Shown: piece after piece, positions 1 to 9,902 of the stretch
Layout of the letters: each line of letters opens with the position of its first letter
How positions within the stretch are numbered: position 1 is the first letter of the stretch
Source: Gnetum montanum
Lineage: Eukaryota; Streptophyta; Gnetopsida; Gnetales; Gnetaceae
DNA length: 55,914 nt
Assembly (NCBI GenBank): GCA_015680685.1
Contig: MNCI01029653.1
Coordinates: 42,962 to 98,875 of the forward strand
Reading direction: 5' to 3'
Program-made: the position numbers and the translations under genes
Notes under the pieces: model-generated
Seen by the model: only the letters and a program-made list of their open reading frames with translations
Database searches by the model: none
Told to the model about the DNA's origin: nothing

Positions 1-523
1 TGCATGACTACCACTGGGATTACCAAGAACATGGCCTAGGTACGCTATTGGGTTACCAAGTAGTCACACTTAAATGCTCGTGATTAAGTCATACTCATTC
101 CGCGTTACTAGGAGATAGGGGTAGAGAGATATTAACTAAGAAAGTAATAAATAACAATAAAAATTAAATAATTAAGCTAAGTGAATGTTGCAATGATGAA
201 GTAATCTTAATATTTATTGTTGATCATGTGTGTGTCCAAGTATGTCACACTCGAATAAGGATGTTGTACAATTACAATCATCACACTGCGGGCATGCACT
301 AGGGGAAAGGGTTGAGAGGAAAAACTAAAAAAAAGTCCCTACCTTAATACTAAAACTAAAAAAACTTAAAACTTAAAAACTCCTTTACCAAATCTACTTG
401 CCTCTTATTTATAGATGAGGAGACAAGTTGCGATATCATGTACGTGATATCGTGTCTAGGCTGTGATACCACATACGTGATATCATGGATGTGATATCAT
501 GGCCAACAATTCATGACTCATCA
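1..523 (-). repeat. Element A 3' LTR, partial
   Basis: Direct repeat of part of 7874-8397. It ends at the TGATGAGTCATG terminus (plus-strand ctcatca at 517-523) next to the purine tract. The window starts inside it, so its U5 end is missing. The GATATC-type U3 repeats (about 430-500) and a TATA-like ctatttatag near 405-415 are present, as in the other LTR. Confidence 0.9.
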
Positions 524-534
524 TACCCCCATGA
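524..534 (-). other. Element A polypurine tract
   Basis: The minus strand reads CATGGGGGTA directly before the 3' LTR start TGATGAG. The same purine run abuts the 3' LTR of B (9718-9728) and C (49058-49068), which supports its role as plus-strand primer. Between the tract and ORF2 there is only about 90 bp with no other feature. Confidence 0.75.
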
Positions 535-616
535 CTGAATGAAAACTCATCCTCGAGTTAAAGTGAGAACAAGCTCCATTGATTGCACAGTGAATAGGTA
601 TGGGATTATTGACTGA

Positions 617-3512
617 CTAGAATGGATTCATGTTGCAGTGTGGAATCAAAAAAAAATTAAGACACAACATGAAGGACGTAAAAGAAAATCCTATAACTAC
701 AAAATTGGGTGGAACTAATGTAGTTCCTGGTGGCAGTGGCTCCTCCATGGATGCCTTTCCCTTATCTTGTGCTCCAGGTCTTAGGATTTGATTGCATCGA
801 AGTATGGCCTGGAGTTTCTCCTCTTCAGTTCGGGGATCCTGTGCTATCCATGCTAATGTTTCGATGTTTGATGGAGTCGACACCTCCCATGGGCACGGTA
901 GTTGCAAAAAAATTTTATTTGCTTTGACATACCAAGCCGCAAACACCCATTGTTCCTCCTTGTAAGCTCTAGCATTATCTCTGTATTCTTGAAAATTTGA
1001 GTTGTCGAGCCAAGTCTGTTGTGATACCTTTCTACCTCTGGTAGCTTGCTTTAACCACCTCAAGTTTAGAATTTTCAACCTCCAATTTTTGTAATGTTTT
1101 CTTGTGTTCTGCAAATTCTGTTTCATATTTGACGTAGGTGGTGGCTACATGTTGCTCGAGATTTGTTCTCGGGCACCGTGCTATTAACATCACAAGGTTG
1201 GCATACCGTAGGTTTGCCAACTCCATGTACTCTATAAGGTCCTAGATCTGTAGGTCCTGACTCTTAACTTTTTCCTGGTGGGCAAACGCGTATGTGTCCA
1301 ATATGGTCCACCAGTCAATGTGTTGAGAACTAAGAGCATTGATGTGGGCCTTAGCCATATGGATCTCCTTTTTGATGATTTTTTTATACATTCCCACCTA
1401 GTCCCAGAAATGTTCCTTTAGTTTCTCATATTATTTAGCCTCATTCTGCCACGCACTTATTTCAATGGCCATCTTCCGATGGATGGCACGTACCTCCTCC
1501 ATCGAGAGGGTCTGATTTTCCCTGGCTAAACGGTTCATGTCCTAGTTGACCCTGATTAGTTGTTCTTGCAGCTGCTGAAAATGTTCCTTGAGAACATTCT
1601 TTTGTTTCTCCACAAAGGTCAACCAAAGTTTGTCAGCAACAAGTTCTTTATTCTCCTCTTGTAAGGCTTTGAGTGTTTTGACATGTGCATAAGTTTGCGC
1701 TTGTGCCACAGAAGCATCCCAAACAGCCTTCTCTTTTTCTTCTACCACCCTTTTATTCTCTATGAACAATTTATTAAGTTGCTCAGTTCTGAAAGTGTCC
1801 AGTTGCTCTGCGGGAATGAATTGAGAAGGATCCCGCTACGCTGCTTGCAAGGTCATAAGCCTTTCTTGCAATCTTTGCACTTCTGCTTCAGTGTGCTCGA
1901 TCCTCATCTCTGTCATGACCAGCTTTCCCTTGGTGGAAATGAGGTATGATTGTATTGCTGTAACATCCTGTGGGATGTCAAACAAGGACGTCATTACCTG
2001 TCCTATTTGCAGCAATCAATCAAGTACATCCTCATGTTCCCCAGGAGTCATTAAGGTACCAGCCAAAGTTTAAGAATCCTATGCTCCTGTAAGATCTGTC
2101 GGTGGCACAACAGGTACATTGAATGATTTTTTAATGTGGTCTGCAATCACTTCTATGACTCCTACTACATCCTGGTGCTGCATGACCACCACCATGGCCC
2201 CTTTGCCAGTTTCCAACTACACCTGAAAGGACGCAGCATTTCTTGAAATCTATTGTGACCAAGTGCTCTCTCCCCCTCCTATCTAAATGGACACTTCACC
2301 CCATGTGTGATCCATAGAAATCGTAGGTTGTACAGCATCATCAATGATGCAGAAGAGATTTGCGTCATCATGACTTCCCCAATTGACCATCTCAATGATG
2401 GACCTAAGATGGCTCATCGATGGTCTGTAATCTTGCAGTGGTGGCGATGGTTGATCCTACTGGCCCATGCTAGGCCCTACTTCTTATTGTTAACTGGGTC
2501 CCATGCTTGGAAGTTGGATGGGTCCTGCAAGTTGAGTTGTAGTTAGCCCTGTCGTCTGTTCTTTTCCTTGTTCTAGCCCCAGCATCTCACCAGTGATTTT
2601 CCTTGTAGCTGGCGACTTTAGTAGTTAAGCATATGAAGCATTTTGGGCTTTTTGGAGGACATCATTAGTGTATCCTTTGATACTAGCACATCTGCATAGC
2701 TTCCTGATAAGACAAGGGAAGGGCAATGCAAACTTCCTTGTCTTTCATTCTTCAAACCACCTTAGGATCTCTGTAAAATATAGATTAGGTAGGTTAGCAT
2801 TAACCTTTCCCATCAACACTGCACAACCTCTTGCCACATATGTTGAAATTATTTTTAAACCTTTTTTGGGGAAGATGTGATAAGTCCCTATTTTGAAATA
2901 AATCTTCTCTTTCGTCGTCAACTCCCCATAGGTCTTATCTTCCTTGCCGTATGCCCTGTCTAACCAAACTCGTCATGCATCAAGGTCTGAGCAGGTAGAC
3001 AACTGAGCAACCTTTGGCCCTATATTTGGAAGGTTTAATACTTCTGAAATGGCTTGAACAGAGAAATCAACAGTCACACCACAAATGTTAACCATGGTGC
3101 CTTGTTCTTTGTTGTGCCAAAATTGGTACATTTCCCCTAAGTACCAGGCATCACTTTCAGAGAGGATAGGCCATAATGGGAACCTTTTGAGGTGATCCCT
3201 AATGGCCTCCAAAGCAAATTCTATGAAAGGTCCAAAGTTTAATTCCATGATCACTACAGTAAATATGGACCTTTCATGGATGGCATGAACACAATCCTAG
3301 GGCAACATGAGATGTCATCCCTGTTCAGACGCTATAGCAGCTCCTCCTTTCGCCTACCTTGATTGTATAGTGGTAGGGTCTTCTTGGTGGATACTAAATG
3401 ATTGTTCCTCCTTCTTTGCATGTTTTTCAGTAGGAACTTGCCCTTCACCTCTCCTAGGTTGCTTGATTCCACCTTGAGCAGGACCTTCCTGTTGTCTACG
3501 TTTTGGAGCCAT
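617..3512 (-). pseudogene. Element A ORF2, extra gene in env position
   Basis: The family is not recognised. The start is the ATG at 3510-3512, giving MAPKRRQQEG; B and C start with MAPK and MAPR in the same place. A globular part at about 2973-3254 (FGPFIEFALE, then EVLNLPNIG) is followed by a heptad-rich, Glu/Lys/Leu-rich coiled-coil region (about 1030-1770) and a conserved C-terminal block around PCPWEV (about 880-900). The match with B and C runs to GTT near 716-720; the stop used by B is TTA here, so the frame reads on to 617. Several stops and frame breaks show decay. No signal peptide or membrane segment is evident, so it is unlike a typical envelope protein. It is retained although pol is lost. 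Function unknown. Confidence 0.75.
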
Positions 3513-5415
3513 CTGCAATCACACGAGGCCAATCGTTAGTAAGGTTGTTACTAAAGTTAGGTTATACCTTACTGCTTGCTTTAATGAATTTGCTTTATCT
3601 CCATGAGACATTAATTATTAGGAGAAAATGTCCCTGAAAGATTATAATATTTAATCCTCTTTCCTTAGGTGGTATCCAAATCTAGTTTCCTGGTATACCT
3701 AAGGAGATGAAATTGTTTTTGGTGCATTTATCCTTAATTTTATAACTAATTACCCTTAATAATTTCCTTCGGGCGATGAAAAATTTCAAAAAATTTATGC
3801 GCTATTTGGCATGTGCCCCTCCCCCACGACTAAGCTGAACACTCTGGGTTCAAGTAGGTTTAAACAGAATGAAAATCGGAGTACCAGCGAGCGAGTTATG
3901 GATATGAAAGCAAGGGACGCGCAATCACGAGTCGTAGAGAGAAATTTGAAAAACTTCCCTCGCATGAATAGTTGCAAATGATGTTTATTAGTGTAGGGGG
4001 TCACATATATATATATTTTTGAATGCGATATCACGGCCTATCGATGTTAGGGGCACTTTATAGAATGTACTGAATTTTTAATATTTTTCTAAAATTAAAC
4101 GATGTAAACTAAGGACATCTGGATGAGTGTTAAAGGGTTCCAGAGTAATTCAACTAGTTTTGAAGGCACGAAAATTATGATGGTATGGAATTTATCAATA
4201 AGGGCCTCAGATGGTAAGGGAGAGAAAAGGCTATGTGATGGTTCATAGGAACGTTTGAATTGGAGGGATAGTAATAAGGGAAAGAATATTATTGACAAGA
4301 CACTGAGGGTAATAGATAATGTGCGAAAGATGTGTTATGAGTGCAAATTACAAAAATTATGCAAGTGGGTCCTCCCCAAAGCAGGTTCCAACCTATAATG
4401 CCCTTGTGTAACCACACTTAAAAATGTCCGTAGGTACTAGAAGGGTTAAATGTAATCCACACTAGTTCCACAAAACACACACCAGAATGAGGTAAGAAGT
4501 CCACGCTACACAAGACATGAGCTACAATTACATGAATAGCGAGATGAGATGGACTATAGAAGGGATTGCAGAGATTGGGACAGGAGGTAACTGACCCAGG
4601 GCATAATGAATCCTACATGTAAAGCATGATTAATGTGTCATTAACTTGTTGTTCCAAGATCAAGACCAAGTCCATTCCTCTGATCAATGACACTACATTG
4701 TTTCATCCCATGATGAGCGACTATGAGAGTACCATAACAACTAGGTATATGATCACTTGGCATTTTGTTCAAGGGAGGAGTGATTTTTTATTTTTTATTT
4801 TTTATTTTTTGCTTTGTGGCACTTTCTTCATTTTTTTTTTTGAATGTGAAATCTAGAGAAGCCACCAACCCTCAGGCATGGATGCATGTCTTTTTGGTGG
4901 GACCCACTAGAACAACATTGGATTTTTTAATGCCTTGTGATTACTTTTACTTCCATTTTGCGTTAGATCTACAAGGATCTTAGTACAACCACGTTGCGTG
5001 ATAACTCTCACAAATGTCACTAAAGAGAATCCACAAGTCCCCTTGATGTCACATCCTAATCATTCCCTCTTGATCCATCCCTCTTCATTCTAGGTACAAT
5101 GAACACAAAATTAATTTTAAGTTTTAATAATGTCAAGAATATCACTGTACCCTCGAACAGAACCTCTTATTTGTAGAATGGATGAGTGGATGTAATGGGC
5201 TCACTGTCTAAATAATTGATCACTCAAAGACACGATAACATAGAACACACCTCAACCAATGAGCCACATGAGTGTTTTATTCGTAGATGAGATTACTTAT
5301 AAAAACATAAAAAGACAAAAAGAAAAAAAGGTAACAAAAAAGAAATTGAAAAACTGGAAAACAAAAAATTGTAAAATTAAAGAAAATAAAAAATATTTAT
5401 TAATCCTACTTGTTA
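3513..5415 (-). other. Element A spacer between gag and ORF2
   Basis: Non-coding stretch with no gene recognised. It is colinear with the B spacer (12631-14640): both contain the block cccttgtgtaaccacac (about 4399 in A, 13610 in B) and T-rich runs. It also resembles the end of the C spacer, e.g. gaggacccacttgcat near 26675 on plus versus the complement near 4360. It holds the ORF2 promoter candidate at 4004-4038. On the minus strand a strong 3' splice-site-like GTGATTGCAG directly precedes the ORF2 ATG. Confidence 0.7.
4004..4038 (-). promoter_or_regulatory. Element A internal ORF2 promoter candidate (LTR-like)
   Basis: The minus strand reads GGCCGTGATATCGCATTC (4021-4038), then a TATATATATATG TATA-like run. 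The LTR copy at 8361-8378 reads GGTCGTGATATTGCATCC, which is 15 of 18 identical with only transitions different, and is also followed by a TATA box (8279-8287). The ORF2 ATG lies about 500 bp downstream. Promoter activity is inferred from this match and from the parallel arrangement in B and C. Confidence 0.55.
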
Positions 5416-7401
5416 TTAGAATGGGGGATATCCCCCATAACTAAACAGTTGAGCATGGAGAGGATTAATAAATGAAAGATGAGGATCCTTGCATGTTGGA
5501 AATATCAAAACTTGGTCATACTTACCCCATTGGGGTTCACACACCTGATTATAGTAAGCATAGTGGGGCAATTTATAAGATGTGGTTCCCAGGTAAAGAG
5601 TTGACCCACTATGATACTTGAGATCATAAGATGGTATGCAAGGAATGGGATGGTGCCCTCCATGGCTGTATTCATTGGGCCGTATGGTTGTTGGAGTGTC
5701 AAGTGGTGGCCCTAATGAAGTGACACGAGGCGTTGGGTTCGAGGAGAAGGATGCACCACAGTGTTGGACTTGTTCTGAGTTGGAGAATGCAGTGGCCTTG
5801 GAAATTTGTTGTCCCTTCCTACGGTCATGTTTAAAGAAGGGACGCCTTTGATGTTGAGGAGGTCTCTCACTGCTATTAGTAATAGTAGCATAAATAACGT
5901 TCGTGGGTTGTTTTTGTGGTGCAGACACTTCAGGAATAGTTGGTGGTGATGTAGAAGGAGGGAAAGGATGAGAATGTTGAAATTTAGAAGAAGTGTAAGG
6001 TACACAAGACGGTGGTTGTGTTGAGGACATGGGCTGATAGTACTAAGAAGAATAATAATGCGATGAGATAGAGTATGTTGACCCAGTCAGGGAAACAGGA
6101 TGTTGAACTAGATAAGCATTTGGATTCGGATGATACGAAGGGTGTTCCCAGTTTAGAGATGGCTTCCCCCACAACTAGGATTGTTGTCACTATGATCGAA
6201 CATAGTATCTTTGTATGAACTCTGGGTGTAACGTGCTTTACCAATGCTCATATAAATGTAACAAGATTGGGCATTGGCCCTTGGGGTGATCATATAGGCA
6301 AATGTTGCATTCATACGTGTGATTGGTAGTTGAGCTCTTATTTTTCTCATCCCTTCTTTCCGATTGTCTAATGATATTTTTTCCTGCTTCTTGGGTTGTT
6401 AAAACTCTATCTCCAATAATATTGATATATTCCCCACACTTTTTATGCATCCATTCCAACATCTTATTGATCTTTGCCTCAATTTCCTCTAATGATTGTT
6501 GTACTAGCAAAGATGGTTCTTCCTCCTTGAGATAGGTTTATTTCTCATTTTTGTGATTATGGACCTCTGTTAAGTTGATATTTTGGTCCCGTTGATGTTT
6601 TTCAACACTCTCCCATCTAGCCATTTCTCCTTCTTCTTTTTCTACCCACTTAATAAGCTCTTAGAATTGATGGGTTCATAGTTTGTATAGTTGACCTTGG
6701 GCACACATCCCTAGGATCTTTCTTGTTTCATTACGAAGCCCATCAATGATATGGTACATTAGCCTTTCCTCAGAGAACTCATGGCCTGGACAGTTGTTTA
6801 ACAGTGCATAATATCTTTCTAAAGCCATGTCCAAGGGTTCATGTTGTGCTTGTTTCCACTCTTGAATTTGTTTCCTCAAGGTCGAAACTCTTGCGTAAGT
6901 TTGATATCTTCCATTAAAGAGTTTTACCATTGTTGGCCAATGTTGTATTGAATTTGGTTTGAACAATCTATATCATACTTTTGCTTAGCCAACGAGTGTC
7001 ATAGGAAAGAGCTTGAGTTTTTGCCAACCGTTATCAATGTTGTTCCATGCACAGGCATCGTAGAAGGCTTGTAAATGTTGTTGCGGATCTAATTCATAGC
7101 CTCCTCAGAAATTGGGAAAGTTGTTTAAATCAATCCTAGGTAGGTGGCTCTCTTTACGATGCCTACGGGAGATTCGAACAACCTCTTGTATTTGCGTTAG
7201 GCTTGTAGTTTCCAGTAGGGGTTCATCGTCATCGAGTAAGTTATGCTTTCGTGCATTGGGATGATGCTTCCTTCGTTTATGTTTATAAGAAACCCCCACC
7301 TTAGATTGCATACTCTAATCTTCATTGTCATATAATTCGTTGGTTCTCCAATGAATTTCCTCACTAGATGTGGCATTATCGTAGTCTTGTAGGAGAGGCA
7401 T
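5416..7401 (-). pseudogene. gag: Element A gag
   Basis: Gag packages element RNA into cytoplasmic virus-like particles. The start is placed at the ATG at 7399-7401 because the reading from there (MPLLQDYDNA, then SSEEIHWRTN) aligns with the start of B gag. The retrotransposon gag core lies at 6676-6966, with NGRYQTYARVSTLRKQIQEW, ALERYYALLNNCPGHEF and YHIIDGLRNETRKILG. A zinc knuckle of form C-x2-C-x3-H-x4-C (CNICLYDHPKGQC) is at 6271-6309. The C-terminal part (5416-6030) is Pro/Ser/Tyr/His-rich. Frames shift several times and there are internal stops, so it is a pseudogene. No protease follows. The family assignment by core and knuckle is firm. Confidence 0.88.
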
Positions 7402-7524
7402 GGGTGTGAAATTGTGTATGAATATGTATGTGAATTTTTGTAATTATTTCTTTCTAAAATATATATCATTAATTCCTATACAATGACTTTGTATGATATA
7501 ACTAATTTAGATAACTAGCACCAA

Positions 7525-7542
7525 TCCCGGCAATAGCGCCAA
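7525..7542 (-). other. Element A primer binding site (tRNA-Asp type)
   Basis: The minus strand reads TTGGCGCTATTGCCGGGA directly after the LTR. From memory, the complement of plant tRNA-Asp 3' ends is TGGCGCCGTTGCCGGGGA. The first 16 bases differ by two transitions. This primer type is usual for Athila elements. Confidence 0.85.
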
Positions 7543-8397
7543 TGATGAGTGGCAAGGTATCCCTACACTCAACCATATGAATATGAGTGCTTCACACATG
7601 ATCCGGTCGAACTCCGTGGACAAACTAGTTGTAGTATCTAGATAGTTACTTGTAGATCGTAGTTCGTTATCTTCCCACCTAGACTAGTATTAGCTTTGTC
7701 ACGTATGGTTTAGTCCAAAGTGAGGTGTATGATGTGTTCCTACACTAATGCTACTCCTAGGTATGATGGGAAATAATATCAACTAAGCTAGGAGAGAGGA
7801 TGAGAGAGAATCTAAACTAGCCTAAGTGCAATGAGCATCTTTTCCTTAATCATCCATACACATCTTGGACCTCATGCATGACTACCACTGGGATTACCAA
7901 GCGCATGGCCTAGGTATGCTACTAGGTTACCAAGTAGTCACACTTAAATGCTTGTGATTAAGTCGTACTCATTCCGTGTTACTAGGAGATAAGGGTAGAG
8001 AGATATTAACTAAAAAAGAAATAAATAACAATAACAATTAAATAATTAAGCTAAGTGGATGCTGAAATGATGAAGTAATCTCAATCTTTATTACTGGTCA
8101 TGTGCGTGTCCAAGTACATCACACTCGAATAAGGATGCCGTACAATTACAATCATCACATTGTGGGCATGCACTAGGGGAAAGGGTTGAGAGGAAAAACT
8201 GACAAAAATTCCCTACCTTAATACTAAAACTTAAAAAACTGAAAACTTAAAAACTCCTTTACCAAATCTGCCTGCCTCTTATTTATAGATGAGGAGACAG
8301 GCTACGATATCATGTATGTGATATCGCGTCTAGGCTATGATATCGCGTACATGATATCATGGATGCAATATCACGACCAACAATTCATGACTCATCA
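7543..8397 (-). repeat. Element A 5' LTR
   Basis: 855 bp, TG at one end and CA at the other. On the element strand the U3 has about five GATATC-centred repeats (8305-8378), then TATAAATAA at 8279-8287. The U5 side (TTGGTAATCCCAGTGGTAG near 7885) is shared with the C LTR although the U3 parts are not. Confidence 0.92.
8279..8378 (-). promoter_or_regulatory. Element A LTR promoter: TATA box plus GATATC repeats
   Basis: TATAAATAA at 8279-8287 on the minus strand is preceded by repeated ATGATATCAYG-like motifs at about 8305-8378, each centred on the palindrome GATATC. The other LTR has the same array at about 430-500. The TATA box predicts the transcription start a few tens of bases downstream. 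Confidence 0.65.
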
Positions 8398-8827
8398 AGA
8401 TGTAAAATCTATCAAGCCAACCATAAATTCTATCATTTATTTGCTGATAATTACACCAAGTATAATACGTCTCATTTGAATAATAAGGAAATAAAGAGCT
8501 AATATCAAAAAGAACATATATTTCTTTTAAATTACATTAATTTTTTTTTTGAGAAGGCATAAAAGGAAGATCATCAAGTTAATCTAAATAACTTTCAACC
8601 ATATTGAAATTACCTTTAATAATCTAAGGAACTATAGGTAGAGATAAAAGATATTTCTAAACCTCTTATTGATATTTTGAATTATTAGGGGCACAAATAT
8701 TACAAAGCTCAAAGTCTCCTTTTTTCACTATCACAAGTAATCCAAATAACTCTTTCAAGGTTGCTAGATTCAAATTCAAAACTTTTTCAATCAAATATTT
8801 ATTAACTAGAATAGTAGAAATAGTTGT
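8398..8827 (-). pseudogene. LINE endonuclease fragment (middle part)
   Basis: The minus strand codes for the APE-type endonuclease of a plant LINE: LVNKYLIEKVL, NICAPNN (usual NVYAPN), GNFNMVES (usual GDFNMVE), TWCNYQQ and WLDRFY (usual RLDRFY), in the usual order. It is broken by stops and a frame shift. It is cut at 8398 by element A and at 8827 by element B; GTTGT at 8823-8827 is the B target duplication. The N-terminal continuation is found at about 51000-51288 on the same strand. The catalytic half beyond RLDRFY must lie left of element A, outside the window. Confidence 0.82.
8823..8827. other. Target site duplication of B, left copy
   Basis: GTTGT, identical to 18099-18103 after the right LTR of B. 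Confidence 0.85.
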
Positions 8828-9717
8828 TGATGAGCAGCGAGGTACCCCTATGCCCAACCATATGAATCACAAGTGTTCAAGCATGATCTAGTCAAATTCC
8901 ATGGATGGGACTAGTTGTGCATCTAAATCATTATGCTTTGATCATAGTTCACTATCTTCCCACTTGGACTAGTGGTAGCTTTGTCACATATGGTTTAGTC
9001 TGAAGTGGGGCATATGATGATTGGTGTTTCCTAGCCCTAAGCTACTCCTAATGACAATAAAAAGATAAATTAACTAAGCTAATCAATAATGGAAAGTAAA
9101 ATCTAAACTAGCCTACGTGTGATGAGGATCTATTCCTAGTCATCTACGCATGCCTTGGACATCGTGTAACTACCGTTGGGATTACCAAGTGTACATTACT
9201 GGGCATACCAAACAATACACTGTCGGGCTACAAAGTAATTACACATAAGCGCTTGCAATTCGTCGTACTCATTCTACTTAATGACAAGAATAGTAAAGAG
9301 TAATAAATTGAAACATTAACTAGGGAAAATAATAAATATTTAAGCAATTAAAAGAAATAATAAATCTAAGTGGATGCTACAATGATGAAAGTAATCTTGA
9401 TCTTTATTTTCAGTCATGTAACATGTCCAAATATGTCACACTTGAATAAGGATGTTGTACAATCACTTAACATCACACTGTAGGCATGCACTAAAAAACA
9501 ATAGAACTAGAAATAAAAAATCTATGAAAAAGCTATCTAAAATCTATCAATCAACTATATCCCAACCATGCATCCAAGTTTGGTATTTATAGGCTAGCAT
9601 AAAATGGGCAATATTGAATGCCCAACATTGGAGGTTGTGCCCCGATATCAGATACCAAATATCACAGCCCCGATATCGAATATCTGATATCGTGGCCTTG
9701 CAACACATGATTCATCA
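8828..9717 (-). repeat. Element B 3' LTR
   Basis: 890 bp, begins TGATGAATCATG on the element strand and ends CTCATCA. Matches 17261-18098. The minus strand has TATAAATACC at about 9582-9592, preceded by GATATC-type repeats (9613-9695) of a form distinct from those of A (CTGATATCGGGGC). Confidence 0.92.
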
Positions 9718-9728
9718 TACCCCCACAA
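9718..9728 (-). other. Element B polypurine tract
   Basis: The minus strand reads GTTGTGGGGGTA next to the LTR start, equivalent to the tract of A and C. The 9729-9902 interval to ORF2 shows nothing else. Confidence 0.7.
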
Positions 9729-9902
9729 CTAAATGAAAATTCATCCTCGAATTAAACTAAATGAGGAACAAGTTCTTTACAAAAATTTGGAAGGTATGGG
9801 ATTATTAATTAACTTGACTAAGTATACAAATTGACTCTTACATGCCATAGTGGTGTTTTACAAATTTGGACATAACATTACAAGACATAAAATTAGGGAA
9901 GC

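Larger units (their letters stand above)
1..8397 (-). mobile_element. Element A: pol-less Athila-like LTR retrotransposon
   Basis: Read on the minus strand the order is 5' LTR (7543-8397), tRNA-Asp-type primer site, gag, about 1.9 kb of spacer, ORF2, polypurine tract and 3' LTR (1-523, cut by the window edge). No protease, RT, RNase H or integrase is recognisable between gag and ORF2. The LTRs begin TGATGAGTCATG and end CACTCATCA on the element strand. The two LTRs are clearly the same sequence; for example positions 1-50 match 7874-7923 closely. The target duplication cannot be tested because the left end is outside the window. The right flank (8398 onward) is LINE endonuclease sequence, so A inserted into the LINE. 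It is related to B and C in gag, U5, primer site and ORF2. Mobility would need pol from another element such as C (inference). Confidence 0.9.

Noticed and set aside
730-927. Plus-strand 65-codon frame as a host exon
   Set aside because: Exact shadow of the conserved ORF2 C-terminal block on the minus strand.
617-3512. ORF2 as an Athila envelope-like gene
   Set aside because: The position fits, but no signal peptide or membrane helix was seen and the coiled-coil content is unlike it.
4765-4983. Phe-rich plus-strand frame
   Set aside because: Caused by T-rich runs in the A spacer; no counterpart is readable in B.
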